7,357 nucleotides of DNA from NCBI GenBank assembly GCA_003491925.1, contig DNAU01000137.1, forward strand, positions 1-7,357, given 5' to 3'. The translations under genes were made by a program, and so were the position numbers. This document shows positions 1 to 5,278 of this stretch, piece by piece (position 1 is the stretch's first letter; each line of letters opens with the position of its first letter). The notes beneath the pieces are model-generated. The model worked only from the letters and a program-made list of their open reading frames with translations. It was not told the DNA's origin and did not search any database. Origin of the DNA: Chloroflexota bacterium (lineage in GTDB: Bacteria > Chloroflexota > Dormibacteria > Aeolococcales > Aeolococcaceae).

Positions 1-222
1 GACCTGATCGAGGCGCTCAACCAACACACCCAGGTCTCCCCCCTTTCCCGGAGCGAGATCGTGGCGATCGCCCTGCGCCGGCTGCTCCGCGAGGAGCGGC
101 GGCGGGTCCGGGTGGACGTCCCGGCGACCGAGATGGCGCGCCGGATCGCGGCGGGAGAGCTGCCCTCCCAGCGCCTCGACGGTCCCAGGCTGCGCACGCT
201 GCCCCCTCCCTGGGAGAATTGA
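1..222 (+). CDS. Probable ribbon-helix-helix (CopG-like) protein, C-terminal part
   Basis: This gene enters from the left edge in frame 1 and ends at TGA 220-222, leaving 73 residues. The first ~33 visible residues (LIEALNQHTQVSPLSRSEIV followed by AIALRRLLREE) resemble the two helices of an RHH/CopG DNA-binding domain, in which a 'SRSEhhxxAhRxhL' stretch opens the second helix. The strand that contacts DNA would lie upstream, outside the window. The remaining ~40 residues are Arg/Pro-rich and match nothing I recognise. RHH proteins are often antitoxins or autoregulated repressors, but no toxin-like gene follows: the next gene encodes a zinc ribbon. The family call is an inference from helix pattern only. 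That the ORF is real is better supported, by its GC3 bias and by its clean end shortly before the next gene. Confidence 0.5.
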   Translation, partial: DLIEALNQHTQVSPLSRSEIVAIALRRLLREERRRVRVDVPATEMARRIAAGELPSQRLDGPRLRTLPPPWEN

Positions 223-233
223 CGCGCCCGAGG

Positions 234-261
234 TTTGGCTCCCGTCCGCCACGGGTATGAG
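234..261 (+). promoter_or_regulatory. Candidate promoter for the zinc-ribbon gene
   Basis: TTGGCT (234-239), a 16-base spacer and TATGAG (256-261) resemble a housekeeping sigma promoter. The transcript would start near 268, about 19 bases before the GTG at 287. A nearby TTGACG (219-224), overlapping the upstream stop codon, has no partner at the right distance. This is a consensus match by eye only. Confidence 0.25.
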
Positions 262-286
262 CTGACCAGTTCCAGTCGAGAGTCCC

Positions 287-631
287 GTGCCCACCTACGG
301 ATACCACTGCCCCCGCTGCCAGACCGAGTTCGAGGTCTCCCAGCGGATGACCGACGACTCCGGCGCCGACTGCCCCCACTGCGGGACACCCGGCCGCCGG
401 CTCTTCTTCCCGGCGGGGATCGTCTTCAAGGGGAGCGGCTTCTACAAGACCGATTCGCGCCGCTCCTCCAGCGCCTCGGTCAACGGCGGCGGGCCGTCCG
501 CGCCGAGCAAGCCAGCGGGCGAGACCGCGGCCCCGGCCGGCGAGAAGACGTCCGGGACAGAGAAGGGGTCGGCCGCGACCAAGCCGGTCGCGGGCGGGGA
601 GGCCTCGTCCGGAGGCTCGACCAGACCCTGA
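287..631 (+). CDS. FmdB-family zinc-ribbon protein
   Basis: This 114-residue protein opens with the typical FmdB/CxxC_CxxC regulatory-protein signature MPTYGYHCPRCQTEFEV. Two cysteine pairs, C8/C11 and C29/C32, can bind one zinc. The stretch after the second pair (RRLFFPAGIVFKGSGFYKTD, residues ~37-56) is also characteristic of the family. From about residue 58 onward the chain is Ser/Gly/Ala/Pro/Lys-rich and probably disordered. The start is GTG 287, chosen because the domain begins directly with MPTYxY; only a weak GAGAG lies upstream. The family is named after a putative regulator of formamidase expression, but the molecular role of most members is unknown. The gene stands alone between the RHH-like gene and the thioredoxin, which has its own promoter signals. 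The family call is firm; the function is open. Confidence 0.85.
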   Translation: MPTYGYHCPRCQTEFEVSQRMTDDSGADCPHCGTPGRRLFFPAGIVFKGSGFYKTDSRRSSSASVNGGGPSAPSKPAGETAAPAGEKTSGTEKGSAATKPVAGGEASSGGSTRP

Positions 632-653
632 AGGTCGCCGCCCCGAGCGGCGT

Positions 654-662
654 TGCTAGCAT
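654..662 (+). promoter_or_regulatory. Extended -10 promoter element upstream of thioredoxin
   Basis: TGCTAGCAT combines a TGN extension with the -10 hexamer TAGCAT (657-662). It lies 22 bases after the zinc-ribbon stop codon. No good -35 is visible at the expected distance, as is usual for extended -10 promoters. Transcription would begin near 669, giving a leader of about 37 bases that holds the palindrome at 671-688 and the ribosome binding site. Confidence 0.45.
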
Positions 663-670
663 GGTTCAGG

Positions 671-688
671 GACGGACAGGTGTCCGTC
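671..688. promoter_or_regulatory. Perfect palindrome in the thioredoxin leader
   Basis: GACGGACAGGTGTCCGTC has two perfectly complementary 8-base arms (671-678 and 681-688) around GG. It starts 8 bases after the -10 hexamer and ends 6 bases before the AGGAGG. As DNA it has the layout of an operator for a dimeric repressor, placed at about +3 to +20. As RNA it could form a 7-bp hairpin with an AGGT loop just 5' of the ribosome binding site. Which role applies, and for which regulator, cannot be told from the sequence. Confidence 0.5.
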
Positions 689-694
689 ATCACC

Positions 695-700
695 AGGAGG
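695..700 (+). promoter_or_regulatory. Strong ribosome binding site of thioredoxin
   Basis: AGGAGG sits 5 bases before ATG 706 and fixes this start, although the reading frame stays open upstream to about 235. It is the strongest Shine-Dalgarno match in the window; many neighbouring genes have none. Confidence 0.85.
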
Positions 701-705
701 CCACG

Positions 706-1050
706 ATGGCGCATCCCGTCACCATCACCGATTCCAACTTCCAGTCCGAGGTTCTCGACAGCGAGATCCCGGTCCTGGTCGACTTCTGGGCGTCCTGGTG
801 CACCCCCTGCAAGCTGGTCGCCCCCATCGTCGAGGAGTTCAGCACCGAGTACGAGGGCAGGGTCAAGGTTGGCAAGGTTGACGTCGACGCCAACCCCGCC
901 ACCCCCGGGATGTTCGGGATCATGAGCATCCCCACCCTGATGGTCTTCCAGGGCGGCAAGGCCACCGACCGGATCGTCGGCTTTCAGCCCAAGCCGGCCC
1001 TCAAGGCGCGGCTCGACGCCCTGCTGGGCGCCGCCAAGGGCGCGGCCTGA
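706..1050 (+). CDS. trxA: Thioredoxin
   Basis: This 114-residue protein has the length and residue spacing of a classical bacterial thioredoxin, a cytosolic dithiol reductant that takes electrons from thioredoxin reductase. The buried acid D26 lies in VLVDFWASW, the redox pair is C32/C35 in WCTPCK, and the cis-proline P76 lies in MSIPTLMVF. The C-terminal beta hairpin and helix (GGKATDRIVGFQP and on) are complete. One feature is unusual: the active site reads CTPC rather than the common CGPC, which could shift redox potential or partner choice. The gene appears to be transcribed alone, with an extended -10, a palindromic leader and a strong RBS; the next gene lies 195 bases away. No thioredoxin reductase gene is in view. 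The family call is very sure. The symbol is given by family, since genomes often hold several thioredoxins. Confidence 0.93.
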   Translation: MAHPVTITDSNFQSEVLDSEIPVLVDFWASWCTPCKLVAPIVEEFSTEYEGRVKVGKVDVDANPATPGMFGIMSIPTLMVFQGGKATDRIVGFQPKPALKARLDALLGAAKGAA

Positions 1051-1165
1051 CGCCGCTGCCGATTCCGTGAGCCGACCCGGGCGGACCTCCGCGGGGCGGC
1101 TCCGGCGAGCAGGGTCCGATTGGCGGTGGGTGACCCGGTGGCACGACACCCGAAGTGCGCGTCGC

Positions 1166-1194
1166 TTGCCAAGTTCGGGATCGCCGACCACACT
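1166..1194 (+). promoter_or_regulatory. Candidate promoter for the DUF5658-like gene
   Basis: TTGCCA (1166-1171), a 17-base spacer and CACACT (1189-1194) form a weak sigma70-like pair, with A2 and T6 of the -10 conserved. Transcription would begin near 1201, about 45 bases before the ATG. The rest of the 1051-1245 interval holds only a short GC hairpin (GCGGA-CC-TCCGC, 1081-1092) without a T run, which might slow transcription after the thioredoxin gene. Confidence 0.25.
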
Positions 1195-1230
1195 GGATGA
1201 GAGGGACGGGACTCGGAGCAGGCCTGGGTT

Positions 1231-1237
1231 GGGAGGG
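1231..1237 (+). promoter_or_regulatory. Ribosome binding site of the DUF5658-like gene
   Basis: GGGAGGG lies 8 bases before ATG 1246. It supports this ATG over the in-frame GTGs at 1249 and 1252. Confidence 0.6.
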
Positions 1238-1245
1238 CCGCCGCG

Positions 1246-1599
1246 ATGGTGGTGCGCGCGCGTGAGACCGCAGCTCAGATGCGTGACGTCCTCGCCTGGC
1301 GCGACGTTCGCCTGGTTGTGGCCCTCTTCTGCGCGGCCCAGCTCCTCGACGGCGTCACCACCTACGTCGCTCTGGCCTCCCACCACTTCCAGGAGGCGAA
1401 CCCTCTGCTCGGCGGCCTGCTCGACAGCCACCCCCTGGCCGCACTGGCGGTCAAGGTGGTGCTGGCGGCGGTCGTGGTTACCGTGCTGCTGACCCTGCGT
1501 CTCCGCTGGCGGCTCCGCCTGGTGGTGATCTCGCTGTTCGCCGTGGTCAGCCTGGTGGCACCCCTGGAGAACCTCCTGCACCTCACCGGGGTGGTCTGA
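1246..1599 (+). CDS. Small membrane protein, DUF5658-like
   Basis: This 117-residue protein has three likely transmembrane segments: about 22-43 (LVVALFCAAQLLDGVTTYVA), 63-82 (LAALAVKVVLAAVVVTVLLT) and 90-107. Within and after the first segment it carries LDGVTTYVAL and then EANPLLGGLL. This matches the 'LDxxTTxxAL ... ExNP' signature I associate with DUF5658 membrane proteins. Basic residues cluster at the N-terminus and in the RLRWRLR loop before segment 3, which suggests those parts face the cytoplasm. The biochemical role of the family is unknown to me. The gene stands alone: its own RBS lies upstream, and a convergent folate gene unit follows. The family call rests on motif memory; the membrane topology is read directly from hydrophobicity. 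Confidence 0.7.
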   Translation: MVVRARETAAQMRDVLAWRDVRLVVALFCAAQLLDGVTTYVALASHHFQEANPLLGGLLDSHPLAALAVKVVLAAVVVTVLLTLRLRWRLRLVVISLFAVVSLVAPLENLLHLTGVV

Positions 1600-1713
1600 G
1601 CCCAGACCGAGTCGTCTGAGCCCGGATCGGAGGGACCGGCCCAGGCCGGGACCATCTGACCAAACCGGGGTCGCCTGAGCCGAGGACCGTGCCCATCGAA
1701 GACCGGGCCCATC
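1594..1713. repeat. Degenerate ~20-bp tandem repeats between convergent genes
   Basis: GTCTGAGCCC occurs exactly at 1594-1603 and 1614-1623. Related CTGA-containing units start near 1655 and 1674, so the phase is about 20, 20, 20 and 19 bases. The unit between them (from ~1636, CCGGCCCAGGCCGGGACC) aligns with the same consensus, roughly CTGAGCCCRGACCGRGTC, with one gap. A second pair, GACCGTGCCCATC (1685-1697) and GACCGGGCCCATC (1701-1713), matches at 12 of 13 bases. The array starts in the last codons of the DUF5658-like gene and fills most of the 136 bases up to the folC stop codon. Confidence 0.55.
1636..1649. terminator. Possible GC hairpin between convergent genes
   Basis: CCGGCC-CA-GGCCGG is a perfect inverted repeat with 6-base arms, midway between the convergent DUF5658-like and folC stop codons. 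It has no T run on either strand, so it is at best a non-canonical terminator. It may simply be a by-product of the GC-rich repeats around it. Confidence 0.25.
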
Positions 1714-1735
1714 CGTAATCGGCGGCTCGACGGGG

Positions 1736-3097
1736 TCAGGCGGGCTCGAGCTGGGCCAGCACCGCCCCCACCAGGGCGAGCGACCCGCAGACGAGGACCA
1801 GGCCCGCCGGGCCGGCGCGCCGCCTGGCCTCGGCCAGCGCCGCGGCCGGGGGCTCGAGGGCGTTCCCGCCGCCCAGCATCGCCGCGAGGGCGACGGCCGA
1901 GGCGGCCCGCTCGCCGCCGACGCTGGTCAGCACCACCTCCTGGGCCATCCCCGCGACCAGCGGGAGCATCACGTCGAGCTGCTTGTCGGCCATGGCGCCG
2001 AAGAGCGCGACCACGCGGCGGTCCCCGGCCAGCTCGACGACCTCCGGTCCGAGGGCGGTCAGCGCGGCCGGGTTGTGGGCTCCGTCGAGGAGGAGCGCGG
2101 GTGCGCCCTCCACCCACTGGAGCCGTCCCGGCCACCGCACCGTGGCGGCCCCGGCGACGATCGCCGGCTCCGGGATGCCGAGCCGGGTCGCGGCCGCCGC
2201 GGTGACGGCCAGGTTCTCGATCTGCACCCCGCCCATCAGCGGCGACCCGCATCGAAGGCGCGGCGTCGAGGATCCGTCCCCTCGGGCATCGGCACCGCGA
2301 TCGGCACCGGCACCGACATCGGCGCCGTCGACCCCGACCTCGACCTCGACCTCGACCCCTCCTCGCCCGCGGCGGGTCCCCCGCCAATCCCGCCCGGCCT
2401 CGAGAACCCTGAGGTCGGCGCCGACCGCCCGCGCCCGTTCGGCGATGATCGAGCGCGCCGGCTCGGTGGCGGCGCTCACCACCCAGTCGCCCGCCTTCAC
2501 GATCCCGGCCTTCTCCGCGGCGATCGCCTCCATGGTGTCGCCGAGCCACTCCCGGTGGTCCAGGGCGATGTTGGTGATGACGCAGCCGCCGAGGTCGGCG
2601 ACGTTGGTGCTGTCCAGCCGGCCACCCATGCCCACCTCGCAGACGACGCAGTCCGCGCCGTGGCGGGCGGCGCCGAGGAAGCCCATGGCGGTGAGCATCT
2701 CGAACTGGGTGGGGTGCTCCCCCGGCGGTGCCCCGTCGGCCACGGCGAGCACCTCCCCGGCGAGGGTGGCGAAGCGGTCATCGTCCAGCGGCTCGCCGTC
2801 GAGGACGATCCGCTCCCCCCAGCGAACCAGGTGAGGCTTGGCGAGCAGGGCCGTCCGCCGCCCCGCCGCCCGCGCCATCGCCTCCAGCAGGGCGCAGACG
2901 GAGCCCTTGCCGTTGGTGCCCGCGACCAGCACGCCGCGGAGCCCTCGGTCGGGATCGCCCAGCCGTGCGAGCAGCCACCGGGTCCGCTCCAGGCCGGGCA
3001 CGATGCCGAACCTGGCCGCCGCCTCCAGACGCGCCATGGTCGCGGAGAGCTGCTCCGGCTCCGGACCGCCTCCGGAGCGCGTCCCTCCGGGGCTCAC
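1736..3097 (-). CDS. folC: Bifunctional dihydrofolate synthase / folylpolyglutamate synthase
   Basis: This Mur-ligase-family enzyme joins L-glutamate to dihydropteroate, and further glutamates to folates, using ATP in the cytosol. With start GTG 3097 it has 453 residues. Motifs in order: P-loop GTNGKGS (60-66), KPHLVRWGERI (86-96), EVGMGGRLDSTN (154-165), ITNIALDH (174-181), EKAGI with the presumed carbamylated lysine (K196), the linker SPLMGGVQIENLA (285-297), GRLQW (324-328), LLDGAHNP (336-343) and the C-terminal GSLALVG. GTG 3097 overlaps the upstream TGA as GTGA, so I prefer it; GTG 3118 and ATG 3037 are in-frame alternatives. Residues ~247-277 form an extra Val/Glu then Gly/Ala/Asp stretch encoded by simple repeats. 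The usual SPH near residue 86 reads KPH. Whether it has both activities or only one cannot be told from the sequence. Confidence 0.9.
   Translation of the reverse strand: MSPGGTRSGGGPEPEQLSATMARLEAAARFGIVPGLERTRWLLARLGDPDRGLRGVLVAGTNGKGSVCALLEAMARAAGRRTALLAKPHLVRWGERIVLDGEPLDDDRFATLAGEVLAVADGAPPGEHPTQFEMLTAMGFLGAARHGADCVVCEVGMGGRLDSTNVADLGGCVITNIALDHREWLGDTMEAIAAEKAGIVKAGDWVVSAATEPARSIIAERARAVGADLRVLEAGRDWRGTRRGRGGVEVEVEVGVDGADVGAGADRGADARGDGSSTPRLRCGSPLMGGVQIENLAVTAAAATRLGIPEPAIVAGAATVRWPGRLQWVEGAPALLLDGAHNPAALTALGPEVVELAGDRRVVALFGAMADKQLDVMLPLVAGMAQEVVLTSVGGERAASAVALAAMLGGGNALEPPAAALAEARRRAGPAGLVLVCGSLALVGAVLAQLEPA
2288..2358. repeat. In-frame simple repeats inside folC
   Basis: Five CGACCY hexamers run from 2329 to 2358 (CGACCC, three CGACCT, CGACCC). 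Next to them, ATCGGCACCG lies at 2288-2297 and 2300-2309, and ATCGGCGCCG at 2318-2327. The main repeat phases are multiples of three, so gain or loss of a unit would keep folC in frame. On the coding strand they encode VEVEVEV followed by a Gly/Ala/Asp-rich run, in the segment just before the SPLMGG linker. Confidence 0.7.
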
Positions 3098-3669
3098 GGC
3101 GCGGGCCGGGGCCTCCACGGCCAGGCCCCCGCCATCGCCTCGTCCGCGCCGGGCCTCTCCAGGAGGTCACCGAGGAGGCGGAGCCACGCCCGCTGGCGCT
3201 GATCAGGATCGACGACAGCCTCGATGTCGCGGTTGCGGTACAGGCGTCCGGTCTGGTGGGCGAGGGTGGCCTGCAGCTCCTGGTACTCGAGAACCGCGGG
3301 CGCCTCGACGCGCGCCGGGTCAGGGCAGCCGGGTACCCGCGCCTCGACGTGGAACACCCGGCCCCGGTCGTGGTCAAAGGTCGACACCGGCCGGAGCTCC
3401 AGGCTCTCCACCGCCGGCAGCAGGGCCGAGAGGCGCTCCAGCCAGGCCGCCTGGGCATCCGGCTCCGCATCCAGCGCGCCGTCGACGAAGAGCTCGCCGG
3501 CCAGGGCGAGGACGGCGGCCTGGAACTGCCGGTAATAGAGGAGATCCGCCCCACTCACGGCCACCGAGCCGATCACCTCACCGGCGTCGTCCGCGAAGCT
3601 AACCATGAAGGGGCGCGCGTAGGGCTTGCGCGCCTCCTGCTCCGACCAGCGGACGCTGATCGCCGGCAT
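3094..3669 (-). CDS. Hypothetical protein (191 aa) between folD and folC
   Basis: I do not recognise this protein. Its ATG 3669-3667 shares one base with the folD stop codon (TGATG), and its TGA 3096-3094 overlaps the folC start (GTGA). It has no Shine-Dalgarno site of its own, so translation probably depends on ribosomes coming from folD. It is soluble, with no signal peptide or membrane segment. Residues 1-60 look like mixed beta strands and a helix (FMVSFADDAGEVIGSVAVSG, then LLYYRQFQAAVLALAGELF). Residues 70-100 resemble a helix plus a strand. Residues ~100-130 (HDRGRVFHVEARV, VEAPAVLEYQELQA) look beta-rich. Residues 155-180 form another helix, and the tail is Trp/Pro-rich (GAWPWRPRPAP). 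There is a single cysteine (C115) and no metal or nucleotide motif. Tight coupling on both sides suggests a link to folate metabolism, but that is inference. Confidence 0.75.
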   Translation of the reverse strand: MPAISVRWSEQEARKPYARPFMVSFADDAGEVIGSVAVSGADLLYYRQFQAAVLALAGELFVDGALDAEPDAQAAWLERLSALLPAVESLELRPVSTFDHDRGRVFHVEARVPGCPDPARVEAPAVLEYQELQATLAHQTGRLYRNRDIEAVVDPDQRQRAWLRLLGDLLERPGADEAMAGAWPWRPRPAP

Positions 3670-4535
3670 CAGCGGGCGGGCGCGGCGCGGTGGGCCCGCG
3701 CCAGCGCCAGGGTGTTGCGGAGCAGCATCGCGATGGTCATCGGGCCGACCCCGCCGGGGACCGGGGTGAGCCACCCGGCGATCGGCTCGACGGACGCGCG
3801 GTCCACGTCGCCGCGGAGCTGCCCGTCCACGGGGGAGGTCCCCACGTCGATGACCGCCGCACCCGGCTTGACGTACTCGCCGGTGATCATCCCCGGGCGG
3901 CCGATGGCGGCGATCAGGATGTCGGCCTCCCGGCAGACCCCGGCCAGGTCGCGCGTCTTCGAATGGCAGACGGTGACGGTGGCGTCGGCGTTGACCAGCA
4001 GGAGCGCCACGGGGCGTCCGACGATGACGCTCCGGCCGACCACCACCGCCCGGCTCCCCGCGATGGGCACGCCGGAGCGCCGGAGCAGCTCCATGCAGCC
4101 GAGCGGCGTCCCCGGCACCACCCGGGCCGCCGCGCCGGCGGCCAGCCGGCCGAGGTTGAGGGGATGGAACCCGTCGGCGTCCTTGGCGGCCGGGACCGCC
4201 TCGAGCACGGCGGCGGAGTCGATCTGGCGGGGCAGCGGGAGCTGGACCAGCATGCCGTCGACGTCGGGGTCCTCGCTGATCCGCGCGCAGAGGTCGAGGA
4301 TCTCCGACGTGGTGCTGTCGCCGCCCGGGGTGTGCAGGGTGAAGCGGATGCCGGCTCGCTCGGCGGCCCGCCCCTTGTTGCGGACGTAGGTGGCGCTGGC
4401 CGGGTCGTTCCCGCAGAGCACCACGGCGAGATGCGGCGGCGCCTCTCCCCCCTCGACCATGGCCGCGACCTCGGCCGCGATCTCGGCACGGATCGCCTTG
4501 GCGATCGCGCTCCCGTCGATGATGGTGGCGGTCAC
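3669..4535 (-). CDS. folD: Bifunctional methylene-THF dehydrogenase / methenyl-THF cyclohydrolase
   Basis: This enzyme interconverts 5,10-methylene-THF, 5,10-methenyl-THF and 10-formyl-THF with NADP(H), supplying one-carbon units in the cytosol. It has 288 residues, the normal family length. The catalytic tyrosine and lysine lie in YVRNK (Y50, K54). Also present are VQLPLP (97-102), KDADG (118-122), PGTPLGCMELL (141-151), the dinucleotide-binding GRSVIVGRP (167-175), IDVGTS (229-234) and PVPGGVGPMT (258-267). The start is GTG 4535-4533, whose GTGA overlaps the folB stop codon; a GGAG lies 11 bases upstream. The open frame extends further upstream, but that part lies inside folB. The last residues (ARAHRAAPAR) are a variable tail. 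All the motifs I looked for are intact, so it should be active. Confidence 0.95.
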   Translation of the reverse strand: MTATIIDGSAIAKAIRAEIAAEVAAMVEGGEAPPHLAVVLCGNDPASATYVRNKGRAAERAGIRFTLHTPGGDSTTSEILDLCARISEDPDVDGMLVQLPLPRQIDSAAVLEAVPAAKDADGFHPLNLGRLAAGAAARVVPGTPLGCMELLRRSGVPIAGSRAVVVGRSVIVGRPVALLLVNADATVTVCHSKTRDLAGVCREADILIAAIGRPGMITGEYVKPGAAVIDVGTSPVDGQLRGDVDRASVEPIAGWLTPVPGGVGPMTIAMLLRNTLALARAHRAAPAR

Positions 4536-4957
4536 GACCGGGTCCGCTCCACGGTGACACTGAAACGGTCGACCGCCACCGGCAGCGGTGGCCGCTTGGC
4601 CACGCGAACCAGCACCGACAGTGCCCGTGGCTCCTCGAGCAGCGTCTCGGCAAGCCGCTCCGCGACCGTCTCGACCAGATGGTAGCTGGAGTCCTCGACC
4701 ACCCGCCGGCACTTCTCCACCAGACGGGCGTAGTCGATGGTGTCCTCCACCCGGTCGGTCCGCGCGGCGCCGCGGGTGTCGGTGCGCACCTCGACGTCGA
4801 CATCGAGATGGACGCCGGCGCCCCGCTCGTCGGCCAGGCAGCCGTGGTGACCGAAGAAGCGCATCCCCTCCACGCGCAGGACGTCCCGGCCCGTGACCAC
4901 CTCGTCAGGCCGTCCCGAGCCGCCGGTTGGTTCCGCGCGGTGAGGAGTCGGGCTCAC
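4532..4957 (-). CDS. folB: Dihydroneopterin aldolase
   Basis: FolB cleaves 7,8-dihydroneopterin to 6-hydroxymethyl-7,8-dihydropterin and glycolaldehyde, an early step of folate synthesis. The conserved domain starts near residue 26 with VLRVEGMRFFGHHGCLADER (E44 is a pterin-site glutamate). It continues with the substrate-site tyrosine in TIDYARL (Y77), YHLVETVAERLAE (E96), and the catalytic lysine in VRVAKRPPLP (K121). With GTG 4957 as start it has 141 residues, about 20 more than the usual ~120. The extra N-terminus (HRAEPTGGSGRPDE) is low in complexity. An internal GTG at 4900 would give a standard-length protein but has no ribosome binding site. GTG 4957 lies just where transcription from a TAGAAT -10 would begin, suggesting a leaderless start. 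It is the first gene of the coupled fol unit and its stop codon overlaps the folD start. Confidence 0.9.
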   Translation of the reverse strand: MSPTPHRAEPTGGSGRPDEVVTGRDVLRVEGMRFFGHHGCLADERGAGVHLDVDVEVRTDTRGAARTDRVEDTIDYARLVEKCRRVVEDSSYHLVETVAERLAETLLEEPRALSVLVRVAKRPPLPVAVDRFSVTVERTRS

Positions 4958-4964
4958 CCGGCCG

Positions 4965-4970
4965 ATTCTA
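4965..4970 (-). promoter_or_regulatory. -10 element upstream of folB
   Basis: On the minus strand TAGAAT (plus-strand ATTCTA, 4965-4970) matches the TATAAT consensus at five of six bases. It ends 7 bases before GTG 4957, so a transcript starting 7-8 bases downstream would begin at or next to the start codon. No convincing -35 is seen 16-18 bases upstream. It lies in the 43-base gap after the XRE gene and would give the fol genes a promoter of their own. Confidence 0.45.
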
Positions 4971-5000
4971 GATGGGCTGGGTCTCCAACCATCCGGACGG

Positions 5001-5270
5001 TCAGGCGGATCGGGGCTCCTTCACCGGTTTCAGCAGGGTCTCGTGGTGATCGACGGGGTTGATCATCACCACCTGGAAGAGGTCCTCGAAGTCGCACTGG
5101 AAGAGCTGCATGAGCTGCTGGCGAAGCTTCGGGCCGGGGTTGCGGGTCCCCGCCTCCAGGGCCGGGATGTAGTTCTGGGTCACCCCCAGGCGGCGTGCCA
5201 GCTCCCGCTGGGTCAGCTTGTGACTGTCCCGCATGGCGCGGAGCCCGGTGGCGCGTACCTCAACGTTCAT
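5001..5270 (-). CDS. XRE/Cro-family helix-turn-helix regulator
   Basis: This 89-residue protein consists mainly of one HTH_3-type DNA-binding domain. TQRELARRLGV (20-30) forms helix 2 and the turn, TQNYIPALEAGTRNP (31-45) contains the recognition helix and the typical 'E.G.R.P' turn, and LRQQLMQLFQCDFEDLF (49-65) ends the domain. The last ~24 residues (VVMINPVDHHETLL and on) form a short extension with two adjacent histidines and no known effector domain. ATG 5270 follows a strong promoter so closely that the mRNA is probably leaderless. The gene is 43 bases upstream of folB on the same strand and divergent from a zinc-ribbon gene, so either could be its target. The family is sure; the target is unknown. 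Confidence 0.9.
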   Translation of the reverse strand: MNVEVRATGLRAMRDSHKLTQRELARRLGVTQNYIPALEAGTRNPGPKLRQQLMQLFQCDFEDLFQVVMINPVDHHETLLKPVKEPRSA

Positions 5271-5278
5271 GGTTCAAC

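Noticed and set aside
235..705. Upstream in-frame extension of the thioredoxin to 271 residues
   Set aside because: The extension is Arg-rich noise overlapping the FmdB-type gene. AGGAGG 5 bases before ATG 706 and the family numbering from that Met settle the start.
442..1581. Minus-strand open frame of 379 codons opposite the thioredoxin
   Set aside because: It spans the thioredoxin, an intergenic region and the DUF5658-like gene in antisense, with no RBS or domain.
2264..2356. Possible frameshift or assembly error in folC
   Set aside because: The frame is intact on both sides of the repeat tract and downstream motifs continue in the same frame, so this is an in-frame insertion and not a broken gene.
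2288..2358. CRISPR-like or mobile-element repeats
   Set aside because: The units are 6-12 bp simple repeats without unique spacers, inside a coding gene. They fit slippage, not CRISPR or a transposon.
1362..2549. Minus-strand frame of 395 codons overlapping folC in another frame
   Set aside because: It is extremely Arg/Gly-rich, extends across the intergenic repeats and lies antisense to the membrane protein. It is a frame shadow of folC.
2728..4389. Long plus-strand open frame (553 codons) opposite the folate genes
   Set aside because: It is Arg/Pro/Gly/Ala-rich with no domain, lies antisense to folD, the 191-aa gene and folC, and is the kind of open frame high GC3 creates. The minus strand has clear family motifs.
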